Shown piece after piece: positions 14,187 to 22,088 of a DNA stretch of 32,688 nt. Each line of letters starts with the position of its first letter. Position 1 is the first letter of the stretch. The notes beneath the pieces are model-generated. The model had not been told where the DNA came from, did no database searches, and saw only the letters and a list, made by a program, of their open reading frames with translations. This DNA is from Amycolatopsis kentuckyensis (GTDB lineage: Bacteria > Actinomycetota > Actinomycetes > Mycobacteriales > Pseudonocardiaceae), in NCBI RefSeq assembly GCF_002155975.1, contig NZ_MUMI01000162.1, forward strand, positions 1 through 32,688, read 5' to 3'. The translations under genes were made by a program, and so were the position numbers.

Positions 14187-16280
14187 TCATCCAGGCTCGT
14201 ACGGATCCCACGTCACGTCGACGGTGAGGCGCTGGCCGTCCGGGGTGCTCAGGGTGATCGTGCCCCTGCTGTGGGCGCCCGGGTCGACGGAAGACGGGTG
14301 CGGCCACAACGTGACAGTGATTTCCGCGGTGCCCGAGCCCGAAGTCCGGGAAAGGGCCAGCCGGCAGGTGGGTGCGGCACACCCCGGTGCCGACAGCGCC
14401 GCTGTCCAGGTGTTCGTGCCGCCGGTGACGCTGACCGTGAAACGCGCGCTGCTCTCCGATGCTCCGATGTGGACGGCGCCGGTGCTGGTCCGCACCGTTC
14501 CCGGGGTGGCCAGCCAGTGCACCAGCACGGTGACCTGCTGGGCGTCCGGCGTCGTCACGCGGAGGGGAACGTCACCGCCGGTACCGATCGGCCGGGTCAG
14601 CCGCACCGTGACGAGCGCTCCCTTTCCGGCGGCGAGCGAGCCGCCGGCCGGGCTGACCGTCAGAGCCGGGTGCGGCGAACCGGCGGACCAGCTGAGGTTT
14701 CCGTTGGCCGCGGTGACGCTGAACGTCGCGGTGGCGGCCCGGGCGCCGAGGTCGATCCGCGGCGTGGTGACGCCGACGTTGCCCGGTGTCGGCCAGCCGA
14801 CGGCCACCGTCACGCGCTGGCCGGTGGAGGAGGTGACGACGAGTCCGGTACCCGGTTTTGCGGTGGCGTTGCGGTTCACGGTCACCTTGATCGGCTGGGT
14901 CTTGCCGGCTTCGACGTTTCCGGCCGCGGGCGTGACCGAGACTGCCGGGTCGGTGGACGTGGCCGTCCACGACATGGCGCTGCCGGCGGCCACCGTGACG
15001 GTCGCCGTGGTCGCGTAGAGGGGCAGGTTCACCGCCGGGGGCGTCACCGCCAGCACCCCGGGCGGCGGTGGGGTCACCGGCCCGCCGGGCGCGGGTTCGG
15101 GCGCGGTGGCGCCGGGAAATGACGGATCCGGCGTGCCCGGCCCGCCGTTCCCGGGGGCGCCGGGCAGCCCGGGGACGGCGGTCCGGCCCGGAACGGTGGC
15201 CGATTGCCCCGGGTCGGCCGGGTCCGGCCGCTGGAAAAGGGAGAAGTCCGAGCCGCCATCGCCGTTTTCCGTGCGGACGGTCAACCCGAGGATGAGGACG
15301 ATGATCGTGACCAGGCCGATCGCCACGGACCAGCCTGGCGCTCGTCGGCGGAATCCGCCCTTGGCTCTGTCCGATTCCGGCGCGTCGGCGCCGGGCTCGG
15401 CCGGGCCTGGGTCCGCAGCCGAGAACGAAGCCGGCTCCACAGCGTTGTCGCGCGTGCCGTGCAGGCCCCACAGTCCCAGAACGGGCAGGAGCGCGAGCGG
15501 ACCGTATCGCAGTCGGCCACGCTCGAGGTCACCGCTGCACCGGGGGCAGCGACCGATGTGGTGGGCCACTTTCCTGCCCAGCTCCACCGGCAGGACGTTC
15601 GACGGCCGGACCACGTGGCCGGCGGTCTCGAGGATCTTGGCCAGCACCGGGCACGGCGGCCCGTCCGGCGCCTCGTGCACGACGATCTCTGCCTCGACGG
15701 CCGCGCGTAGCCAAGCTTTGTGCCGGTGGATTCGTTTGTACACGGTGACCGGCTGCGCGGGGTCTTCGCCGAGGGCCGCGGCGAGTTTCCTGCCCCGCAG
15801 GTGCTGCTGGAAGTACAGGTTGTGGAGCCGCTGTTCCTCGGGCGCGAGCGTGGCCACGAGCAGGTCCAGCCACTTGAGGCCGTCGTGCACGCCGGGCGGT
15901 TTCTCTTGCGCGACCTCCGGGACGTCGTGAACTTCGAGGAAGCGAAGTTTCCGCAGGTGCAGACATTGCCGGCGAGCGACCGTGAACAGCCATTTCCGCA
16001 CGGTGCGCGGTTTCTCGATACGGCCCAGTCCCTCCCAGGCCGCGATGAACGTTTCCGTGACGGCGTCCTCGGCGGCGTGCGGGTCGTTGTCGAGCTTCGC
16101 CGCGCAGAATCTGATCAGGGCATCCCGGTGGGATTCGACGATGGCGGCGAACGCGCGGTTCCGTTCCTCCTGCGTCCGCGCGGAAGTGAACGCGACGACC
16201 TCCTTACCGTAGGCCTCATGACTTCTGTCGGCGATTCGTGAAACCGGCGCCGCGGTGGGGTGACGATCGGCAAGCGTCAC
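14187..16280 (-). CDS. ECF sigma factor fused to a zinc anti-sigma motif, membrane span and extracellular BACON/Ig-like repeats
   Basis: 697 residues from GTG 16280; AAGGAATTCCT is just upstream. Residues ~38-115 are sigma region 2 (FAAIVESHRDALIRFCAA, AEDAVTETFIAAWEGL, RKWLFTVARRQCLHLRK). Residues ~135-195 correspond to region 4 (WLDLLVATLAPEEQRLHNLY and a helix-turn-helix-like RGRKLAAALGEDPAQPVTV). Residues 241-248 read HIGRCPRC, the HxxxCxxC motif of zinc-binding anti-sigma domains. A membrane span lies at about 317-335 (WSVAIGLVTIIVLILGLTV), then a Pro/Gly-rich linker to about 408. Three beta-rich repeats of ~95 residues follow, each with xWTAT/LSWSA and a GQRVTV-like end, resembling BACON or bacterial Ig domains. 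The sigma part would be cytoplasmic and the repeats outside, so one chain could sense the surface and control transcription. Release by proteolysis is inference. Some known ECF groups carry such C-terminal extensions. Confidence 0.82.
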   Translation of the reverse strand: MTLADRHPTAAPVSRIADRSHEAYGKEVVAFTSARTQEERNRAFAAIVESHRDALIRFCAAKLDNDPHAAEDAVTETFIAAWEGLGRIEKPRTVRKWLFTVARRQCLHLRKLRFLEVHDVPEVAQEKPPGVHDGLKWLDLLVATLAPEEQRLHNLYFQQHLRGRKLAAALGEDPAQPVTVYKRIHRHKAWLRAAVEAEIVVHEAPDGPPCPVLAKILETAGHVVRPSNVLPVELGRKVAHHIGRCPRCSGDLERGRLRYGPLALLPVLGLWGLHGTRDNAVEPASFSAADPGPAEPGADAPESDRAKGGFRRRAPGWSVAIGLVTIIVLILGLTVRTENGDGGSDFSLFQRPDPADPGQSATVPGRTAVPGLPGAPGNGGPGTPDPSFPGATAPEPAPGGPVTPPPPGVLAVTPPAVNLPLYATTATVTVAAGSAMSWTATSTDPAVSVTPAAGNVEAGKTQPIKVTVNRNATAKPGTGLVVTSSTGQRVTVAVGWPTPGNVGVTTPRIDLGARAATATFSVTAANGNLSWSAGSPHPALTVSPAGGSLAAGKGALVTVRLTRPIGTGGDVPLRVTTPDAQQVTVLVHWLATPGTVRTSTGAVHIGASESSARFTVSVTGGTNTWTAALSAPGCAAPTCRLALSRTSGSGTAEITVTLWPHPSSVDPGAHSRGTITLSTPDGQRLTVDVTWDPYEPG

Positions 16281-16458
16281 AGGAATTCCTTCCGGATGGC
16301 TGTCCAGCAGTTCTGCTGGGTACGTGGGCGGAGATGCCGGTTTTTTCGCGCCGATCTCCAAGTTGACCCGATCGGCGGCAAGCGTCGGCCGATCGGGTGA
16401 TCTCTCGATTCGGGCCGTGAGCGGTGGAAGAAAGGAGAGCTGATGACACGTACCCGGC

Positions 16459-16659
16459 ATGAATCAGGATCGAAAGCACGCCGCGGCCGATTCGATCGCC
16501 CGGATCGCCGGCGTTCTCGTGCTCACCCTGCTCGTCCCGCCGGGACCGGCCCTGAGCGCGTTGCTGCTCCTCGTCGTGCCCGCCATCGACTTGAGTGCGC
16601 TTGCGCTGACCGCCTTGAGGACAGCTACGTCGGGCCGGCGTTCCCGGAGGCCGCGGTGA
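16459..16659 (+). CDS. Possible small hydrophobic protein
   Basis: 66 residues from ATG 16459. The centre (RIAGVLVLTLLVPPGPALSA and the following LLLLVVPAIDLSALAL) is strongly hydrophobic, enough for two short spans, between polar ends. The only clear ribosome-binding site (AGGAGA near 16433-16438) is better spaced for an ATG at 16443 in another frame, which gives no sensible protein, so the start is doubtful. It is divergent from the sigma-fusion gene and convergent with the radical SAM gene. It may be a real small membrane protein or chance hydrophobicity; no family recognised. Confidence 0.35.
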   Translation: MNQDRKHAAADSIARIAGVLVLTLLVPPGPALSALLLLVVPAIDLSALALTALRTATSGRRSRRPR

Positions 16660-16685
16660 AGTGCCGCCGCGATCTCCCCCCGCGA

Positions 16686-17744
16686 TCACCGATACGCCTC
16701 TTCACCCTCCTGCAGGACGGAGGGGATGAAGTGGTCGTCGAGCCACGCGGACTGCAGCACGATGGCCACCATTTCCCGGTAGTGCTCGCGGATCACCGCG
16801 CGCACCCGCTCGTCCCGGTAGACGCGGCCGCACGCCTGGCAGGGGTGGGCGTACCGGCCTTCCCAGTCGATGGCCGGGTCGTGCCCGGCCGCCCACGCCA
16901 GCACCCGCTCGGGGCCGAAGTAGTGCAGCCACAGTTTGAGGAAGTCGGCTTCGGACCTGGTCATCGCCGCGGTGAGGAAGTCGGTGTCCTCGACGGTGGC
17001 CGGGTTCAGCTCGGCGATGGTGCGCAGCCCGAGCCCGCAGCAGGCCCCGATCCGTCCGTCGGCCTGGACGGTGTAGGTCTGCAGCACGTGGTCGCAGCCG
17101 CGGCGGGTGGCCAGGTTCGCCGCGGTGGTCACCGCGCCGTCGGGGTATTCCGCGCGCGCCGCGGGGTCCAGGGGCATCCAGGCGCTTTCGGTGATCCGCA
17201 CCCGCTCGGCGGCCGGGCCCAGCGCCTCGACGAGGGGATGGCTGCGGATCGCGTCCGCGGTGACCGTCCGGATGCGCCGTTGCTCGATCATCACCACGAC
17301 CGGAATCCCGGCCCGCACGGCCGCGACGGCGGCGTGCACGACCCGCTCCACGGGCACGAACCGTGCGTGCTCGTCGCCCGTGCTGTAGTTGATCTCCGTC
17401 AGCCCCGCCTCGACCAGCGCGGCCAGCTTCTCCCGCGCGCGCTCCGGGTTCGCTGCCCAGTGCGCGTTGGTCACCAGCCGGGCCGGCAGGCCGAGGTCCC
17501 GCGCGTGGGCCAGCGCGGCCAGCAGGTCGCGCCAGCGCAGCGTGGCCTCCCCGCCGGTGAACACGACGTTGGCGAAGCCGAGCCGGTGGGCCTGGTCGAT
17601 GGCGGCGGTGATGACGTCCAGCGGGAGCCGCTCGCGGGACTGGGGACTGCTCAGCGTGCCGCAGTCGGTGCACGCCGCCGTGCAGGTGAACGTGGGCATG
17701 ACCGACAGCGTCTTGCGCTTGCCCACCAGGCTGTCCACGGTCAT
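16686..17744 (-). CDS. Radical SAM enzyme, candidate peptide maturase
   Basis: 352 residues from ATG 17744, whose ATGA overlaps the stop of the Ser-rich peptide gene. Cys21, Cys25 and Cys28 in TCTAACTDC form the CxxxCxxC [4Fe-4S]-binding motif. VVFTGGEATLRWRDL is the GGE motif that holds SAM. The TIM-barrel part extends to about residue 230. The C-terminal part has further cysteines, in RRGCDHV, GACCGLG and PCQACGRV, which could bind an auxiliary cluster, as in SPASM/twitch maturases. The radical SAM reaction makes a 5'-deoxyadenosyl radical that abstracts hydrogen from the substrate. With a dedicated small Ser/Thr-rich protein encoded immediately upstream, modification of that peptide is the most economical hypothesis. 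The exact reaction (cross-link, epimerisation or other) cannot be told. The stop is followed directly by the convergent small ORF. Confidence 0.85.
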   Translation of the reverse strand: MTVDSLVGKRKTLSVMPTFTCTAACTDCGTLSSPQSRERLPLDVITAAIDQAHRLGFANVVFTGGEATLRWRDLLAALAHARDLGLPARLVTNAHWAANPERAREKLAALVEAGLTEINYSTGDEHARFVPVERVVHAAVAAVRAGIPVVVMIEQRRIRTVTADAIRSHPLVEALGPAAERVRITESAWMPLDPAARAEYPDGAVTTAANLATRRGCDHVLQTYTVQADGRIGACCGLGLRTIAELNPATVEDTDFLTAAMTRSEADFLKLWLHYFGPERVLAWAAGHDPAIDWEGRYAHPCQACGRVYRDERVRAVIREHYREMVAIVLQSAWLDDHFIPSVLQEGEEAYR

Positions 17745-18202
17745 GCCGGCTCCCGGAGCTCGCGCAGCCGCAGCCGCAGCACGGCGGGGTCGGCGCCGGC
17801 GGGGCCCGGGTCGGTGCTCCCGCCGGTGGTGAAGCCGGTCGACGTGCTGACGCTCGCCGAGGCGCTGGTGACGGTGCTGGAGCTGAAGGTGGCCGAACTG
17901 CTCGAGCTGGCCGACGAAGAGGCGATCGTGGCCGGCGCCCCACCGGGCACCCGCCCGCACGCGCCGACCAGCCGGGCCCGCGTGGCGGGCACGCGCAGCG
18001 CCGCGACGAGGGCGGTGTTCTCCTCGGAAACGCGGTGACTCGCGGGACGCCAGCCGACCGCGGCGGCCAGCACGCCGGCGGGGTCGTCGAGGAACCGCCC
18101 TTCGGCCACCGGGTCGGCCGCGAGGGTCCGGAACAGGGTGAGCAGCTCCGCCCGGGCGACGACGTCGTCGAGCACCAGGGGCTGCCGGGCAGGGATCGGC
18201 AC
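17741..18202 (-). CDS. Ser/Thr-rich small protein, candidate RiPP precursor for the adjacent radical SAM enzyme
   Basis: 153 residues from GTG 18202, with AAGGA about 7 bases before it. Residues ~10-80 form a helical leader-like part (VARAELLTLFRTLAADPVAE, FLDDPAGVLAAAVGW), reminiscent of Nif11 or nitrile-hydratase-type leaders by its short helices and DPxxVLxxA pattern. RVPGGAP at about 84-90 offers a Gly-Gly cleavage site. Residues 92-130 are low-complexity, 17 Ser and 9 Thr of 39 (IASSSASSSSSATF, then SSSTVTSASASVSTST). The last ~23 residues are PGPAGADPAVLRLRLRELRE, a charged helix. One Cys is present (ACGRV, residue 82). The stop overlaps the radical SAM start (ATGA), which gives coupled translation. 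A leader, GG site, repetitive core and maturase fit a RiPP system, but the Ser-rich part could also be a flexible linker in a structural protein. I know of no exact named family. Confidence 0.7.
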   Translation of the reverse strand: MPIPARQPLVLDDVVARAELLTLFRTLAADPVAEGRFLDDPAGVLAAAVGWRPASHRVSEENTALVAALRVPATRARLVGACGRVPGGAPATIASSSASSSSSATFSSSTVTSASASVSTSTGFTTGGSTDPGPAGADPAVLRLRLRELREPA

Positions 18203-18398
18203 GTCACTGTCCTTTCGTTGGCACGTCGGGGATGTGCCGACGATGGTCGTGGCCGTCCGGGGCGGGCGGAAGGTCTGCGGAGTTGTCCGGACGGAACCCG
18301 GACGGGTGGCCGGACGAACCCGTCCAGCGGTACGGCCGGTCGGAACGGCCCTCCTAGCATCGGCCGGGTCGGTGCCAGCGCGAGTGTCCGGGAGTCCG
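18203..18398. promoter_or_regulatory. Divergent control region with three CCGGACG direct repeats
   Basis: CCGGACG occurs at 18287, 18298 and 18310, 11 and 12 bases apart, about one helical turn each. A plus-strand -10 candidate TAGCAT lies at 18355-18360, the same hexamer found at the ATP-grasp operon. The region separates the peptide/radical SAM pair from the nSTAND-WD40 gene, so one regulator could bind here for both. Helically phased heptamer repeats are typical of SARP-type activators, but the distance to the -10 here is longer than usual for them. Confidence 0.45.
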
Positions 18399-21300
18399 GT
18401 GTCCGAACCCACGAGTCCGGCTCGGCCCGGCGCCATCCGCACCCGGCAGGACTTCTCCCGCGCGCTGACCGGCCTGCGCGAGAGCTGTGGGCTGTCGATC
18501 CGCCAGGTCGCGGCCAAGACCGGGGTGCGGGGCGCGCACACGACCGTCGGCGACTGGTTCTCCGGCCGCGGACTGCCTTCGCCCGCCTCGCGGGACCTGC
18601 TCGTCGGGGTGCTGGCCGCCTGCGGGGTCGACGCCGAAACCGAGGTCGAGGAGTGGCTCGCGGCCTGGCTCCGGGTGCGCCGGACGCCGGGACCACGGCC
18701 TGTCGGGCCCCAGCCCTACCGCGGGCTCGCCAGCTTCCGGCCCGAAGACGCCGACTGGTTCTTCGGCCGCGAGGAGGTCGTCGGCCGGCTGGTCAAGAGC
18801 GTCCGGGCGAGCTGCGGTCCGCACGTCGTGGTGGGACCGTCCGGTTCGGGCAAGTCTTCGCTGCTGGGGGCGGGGCTCGTGCCGGCGCTGCGGTGCGACG
18901 GCGACGCGGTGGAGCTGCGGACGCCGGGCGCGCACCCGGCGGAGGTGCTGTCGAATGCGGCCGACGTCCTGGTCGTCGACCAGTTCGAAGAGGTGTTCAC
19001 CACCTGCCGCGACGCGGGCGAGCGAGACCGGTTCATCGCCGCGCTGGCCGCGGCGGCCGAGGCCGGCCGGACGATCGTGCTGGGCCTGCGCGCGGACTTC
19101 TACGGGCACGTCCTGCGGTACCCGGAACTGGTGGCGGCCGTGCGGGCCGGCCAGCTGGTGCTGGGCCCGATGACCGACGACGAACTGCGCCGGGCGGTCG
19201 TCGAGCCCGCCCGCCGGGCGCGCGTGGACGTCGAAGCCGGGCTGGTGGACCTGCTGCTGAGCGAAATGACCCCGCGCGGCGGGCGGCGTGAGGCCGGTGG
19301 GCTGCCCTTGCTGTCACACGCGTTGTACGCCACCTGGCGCCACGGCGACGGCCGGTGCCTCACGATCGCCGGCTACACCGCCGTCGGCGGGATCGACGGC
19401 GCGGTGGCCACCACCGCCACCTCGGTGTACGAGTCGCTCACCGAGCAGCAGCAGGTCCTGGCCCACCGGTTGTTCCTGAGCCTGGTGCACGTCGCCCCCG
19501 ACACCGCCGACACGCGGCGCCTGCTGCCGATCGTCTCCTTGCCCGGCGACGTCCGCGAGGTGCTGGACCTGTTCATCGACGCCCGGCTGGTGACCGCGGA
19601 CAAGGACACCGTCCAGCTCAGTCACGAGGCGCTGATCTCGGCGTGGCCGGTGCTGCGCGGCTGGCTCGACGCCGATCGCGCGGGCCTGGAGACCCGGCGG
19701 CTGCTCGAGGAAGCCGCCGCGACCTGGCAGCGTGAAGGCCGTGATCCCGCGGCGCTCTACCGCGGCACGCGGCTGGCGGTGGCGGCCGACTGGGCGCGCA
19801 CCACCGGTGCGTCCACCGCGCCGGGCGAGCAGGCCCGGGAGTTCCTGGCCGCTTCCACCGCCGCCGAACAGCAGGAAGAGTCGGCGCGACGACGGCGGAC
19901 CAGCCGGCTGCGGCGGCTCGTCGCGGCGCTGCTCGTGCTGCTGGTCGTCGCGGCCGGCGCGACCGCGGTCGCCGTCAAGAGCCTGGGCACCACTCGCGAA
20001 CAGCGTGACGCCGCCCTGTCGGCCAAGGTCGCCGGGGAGAGTACCGCGCTGCGGACGAGCGATCCCGCCTTGGCCGCGCAGCTCGGCCTCGCCGCCTACC
20101 GGCTGACGCCGACGCCCCAGGCCCGGGGTGCGCTGCTGAGCACGTTCGCGACGCCGTATTCGACGCGTCTGCCGGGCCACACGGGCGCGGTGTACGCCGC
20201 CGTCTTCCATCCCGGCGGCCGGCTGCTCGCCACCACCGGCACCGACCCGACGACGAGGCTGTGGGACACCGCGGACCCCCACCACCCGCGGGTGGTGGGC
20301 ATGGTCGGCGACCCGGCGCACGGTGGTGTCCTCACCGCCGCCTTCTCCCCCGACGGCACGGTGCTGGCCACCGCCGGCGCCGACGGCGGGATCCGGCTGT
20401 GGAACGTCGCCGACCCCGCACGGCCGCGGCTGACCACCACGCTCAGCGGCCATTCCGGTGGCGTCCGCCGGATCGCGTTCCGCGCCGACGGCAGGCTCCT
20501 CGCCTCGGCGGGCACCGATCACACCGTCCGGCTGTGGGACCCGGGATCCGGGGCCGCGGTGGCCACGCTCGGCGGCCACACCGACGAGGTCAGCGCCGTG
20601 GTCTTCACCCCCGACGGCCACCAGCTGGTCAGCACGAGCGCCGACACGACCGTCCGGCTCTGGGACGTCACCACCCCCTCCGCGCCGCGCCCGCCGGCCG
20701 TACTCACCGGGCACACCGACCGCGTGCTGGCCGCCGCCGTGAGCCCGGACGGGCGGGAACTGGCGACCGGCGGGTTCGACAACACCCTGCGCCTCTGGGA
20801 CTTGACGGCCCCGCAGCCCCGCCCGCTCGCCGCGCTGACCGGCCACACCAGCGGCATCGCGTCCGTGGCCTTCTCTCCGGACGGGCGGACCGTCGCCACC
20901 GGCAGCTACGACTTCACCGTCCGGCTCTGGGACCTCGAAGACCCCGCCTTCCCCGGTGAGCCGGTTGCGCTCGCCGGCCACACCGAAACCGTCTACTCGG
21001 TGGCGTTCAGCCCCGACGGGCGCACCCTCGCCAGCGCGGGCCGGGACACCACGGCCCGGCTCTGGGACATCGGCGGGCCGGTCCTCGGCGGCCACTACGG
21101 CCCCGTGATCGGGGCCGTGCCCAGCCCGGACGGGCGGCTGGTGGCGGCCGCCAGCTACCAGAGCACCCGGCTGTGGAGCATCGCGGACCGGGAGCGCCCG
21201 GCGGCGGCCGCGACGCTGCGGGGGAACACCGACGGCGTGGTCGATGCCGCGTTCACCCGGGACAGCCGGGTACTGGCCACGGCGAGCCTGGATCGGACGG

Positions 21301-22088
21301 TGCACCTGTGGCGGCTGGACGACCCGGGCCACCCGGCGCTGCTGCGCGTGCTGACCGTTCCCGGCGACAACGCCTTCGCCGTGGCGATCAGCCCGGACGG
21401 TCGCGTGGTGGCGACGGGCGACACCGATTCGGTCAGCCTGTGGGACTTGACGACCGAGCAGCCGCCGCTCGCCGTGATTCCTTACGGCGCCCGGGTTTCC
21501 TCGCTCGCGTTCAGCCCGGACGGGCACGAGCTGGCCGCCGGGGGCGCCGATCGCGCCGCACGCCTGTGGGACGTCACCGACGCACGAGCCCCGGCGGCGC
21601 TGGCCGTTCTGCCCGATCAGCCCGACACCGTGCACGACGTCGGCTTCAGCCCGGACGGCCGCCTCTTGGCAACGGGAGCGGGGCACGCCGCACGGCTGTG
21701 GTCGCTCGCCGATCCGCGGCACGCGGAGCTGCTGTCCTCGATGGAGGGCCACGGCAACACGGTCAGTTCCGTCGCCTTCGGTCCCGACGGTCACCGGCTG
21801 GCGGTGGCGAGCTACGACACGACGGTGACCCTCTGGACGATCGCCGACGCCCGCGCACCTGCTCTCCGGGCGACGCTCACCGGTCACCCGGACCGCGTCA
21901 ACTCGGTCGGCTTCAGTCCCGACGGACGCACGGTCGTCACCGCGGGCACGGACAAGACCGTCCGGCTCTGGGACACCGACGAAGAGGCGGTCGCCGCCCG
22001 GATCTGCGCTGTCACCCAGCCGCGGATCACCGAGGCGCAGTGGGCGAACTACCTCCCCGGCATCCCGTACACCCCGCCCTGTTCCTGA
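18399..22088 (+). CDS. HTH-nSTAND1 NTPase-WD40 protein with a membrane span
   Basis: 1229 residues from GTG 18399 (GGGAG upstream); GTG 18384 is the alternative. Residues ~8-90 are an XRE-like helix-turn-helix (FSRALTGLRESCGLSIRQVA, TTVGDWFSGRGLPS). Residues ~107-480 are a STAND NTPase: PYRGLASFRPEDADWFFGRE, Walker A GPSGSGKSS with Lys152, Walker B VLVVDQFEEVF with Asp194, then a winged-helix arm region. A membrane-like segment lies at about 507-526 (LVAALLVLLVVAAGATAVAV). From about 588 to the end there are 14 WD units, each ending RLWD, RLWS, LWN or a variant, with SPDG and GHT motifs, enough for two seven-bladed propellers. STAND proteins are signal-controlled ATPase switches that oligomerise when the repeat domain senses a ligand. 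A phage-defence, regulatory or product-sensing role with the divergent peptide/radical SAM pair is inference. No nuclease or protease effector domain is visible. Confidence 0.88.
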   Translation: MSEPTSPARPGAIRTRQDFSRALTGLRESCGLSIRQVAAKTGVRGAHTTVGDWFSGRGLPSPASRDLLVGVLAACGVDAETEVEEWLAAWLRVRRTPGPRPVGPQPYRGLASFRPEDADWFFGREEVVGRLVKSVRASCGPHVVVGPSGSGKSSLLGAGLVPALRCDGDAVELRTPGAHPAEVLSNAADVLVVDQFEEVFTTCRDAGERDRFIAALAAAAEAGRTIVLGLRADFYGHVLRYPELVAAVRAGQLVLGPMTDDELRRAVVEPARRARVDVEAGLVDLLLSEMTPRGGRREAGGLPLLSHALYATWRHGDGRCLTIAGYTAVGGIDGAVATTATSVYESLTEQQQVLAHRLFLSLVHVAPDTADTRRLLPIVSLPGDVREVLDLFIDARLVTADKDTVQLSHEALISAWPVLRGWLDADRAGLETRRLLEEAAATWQREGRDPAALYRGTRLAVAADWARTTGASTAPGEQAREFLAASTAAEQQEESARRRRTSRLRRLVAALLVLLVVAAGATAVAVKSLGTTREQRDAALSAKVAGESTALRTSDPALAAQLGLAAYRLTPTPQARGALLSTFATPYSTRLPGHTGAVYAAVFHPGGRLLATTGTDPTTRLWDTADPHHPRVVGMVGDPAHGGVLTAAFSPDGTVLATAGADGGIRLWNVADPARPRLTTTLSGHSGGVRRIAFRADGRLLASAGTDHTVRLWDPGSGAAVATLGGHTDEVSAVVFTPDGHQLVSTSADTTVRLWDVTTPSAPRPPAVLTGHTDRVLAAAVSPDGRELATGGFDNTLRLWDLTAPQPRPLAALTGHTSGIASVAFSPDGRTVATGSYDFTVRLWDLEDPAFPGEPVALAGHTETVYSVAFSPDGRTLASAGRDTTARLWDIGGPVLGGHYGPVIGAVPSPDGRLVAAASYQSTRLWSIADRERPAAAATLRGNTDGVVDAAFTRDSRVLATASLDRTVHLWRLDDPGHPALLRVLTVPGDNAFAVAISPDGRVVATGDTDSVSLWDLTTEQPPLAVIPYGARVSSLAFSPDGHELAAGGADRAARLWDVTDARAPAALAVLPDQPDTVHDVGFSPDGRLLATGAGHAARLWSLADPRHAELLSSMEGHGNTVSSVAFGPDGHRLAVASYDTTVTLWTIADARAPALRATLTGHPDRVNSVGFSPDGRTVVTAGTDKTVRLWDTDEEAVAARICAVTQPRITEAQWANYLPGIPYTPPCS

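Noticed and set aside
11937..15122. Open frame of 1061 codons on the plus strand
   Set aside because: It lies antisense to the MFS and sigma-fusion genes and overlaps the alpha/beta hydrolase out of frame; the Arg/Gly/Asp/His-rich composition is that of a GC-rich shadow frame.
16443..18038. ATG 16443 with a good ribosome-binding site and a long frame
   Set aside because: The frame is antisense to the radical SAM and Ser-rich genes and Arg/His/Gly-rich; only the hydrophobic ORF at 16459 is worth mentioning.
19314..21887. Open frame of 857 codons on the minus strand
   Set aside because: It is antisense to the WD40 gene; its apparent repeats mirror the WD repeats and it has no start with ribosome-binding site.
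20160..22000. Tandem DNA repeats in the WD40 region as a possible repeat array
   Set aside because: The periodicity follows from the protein repeats, and the units diverge at DNA level; there are no CRISPR-like identical repeats with spacers.
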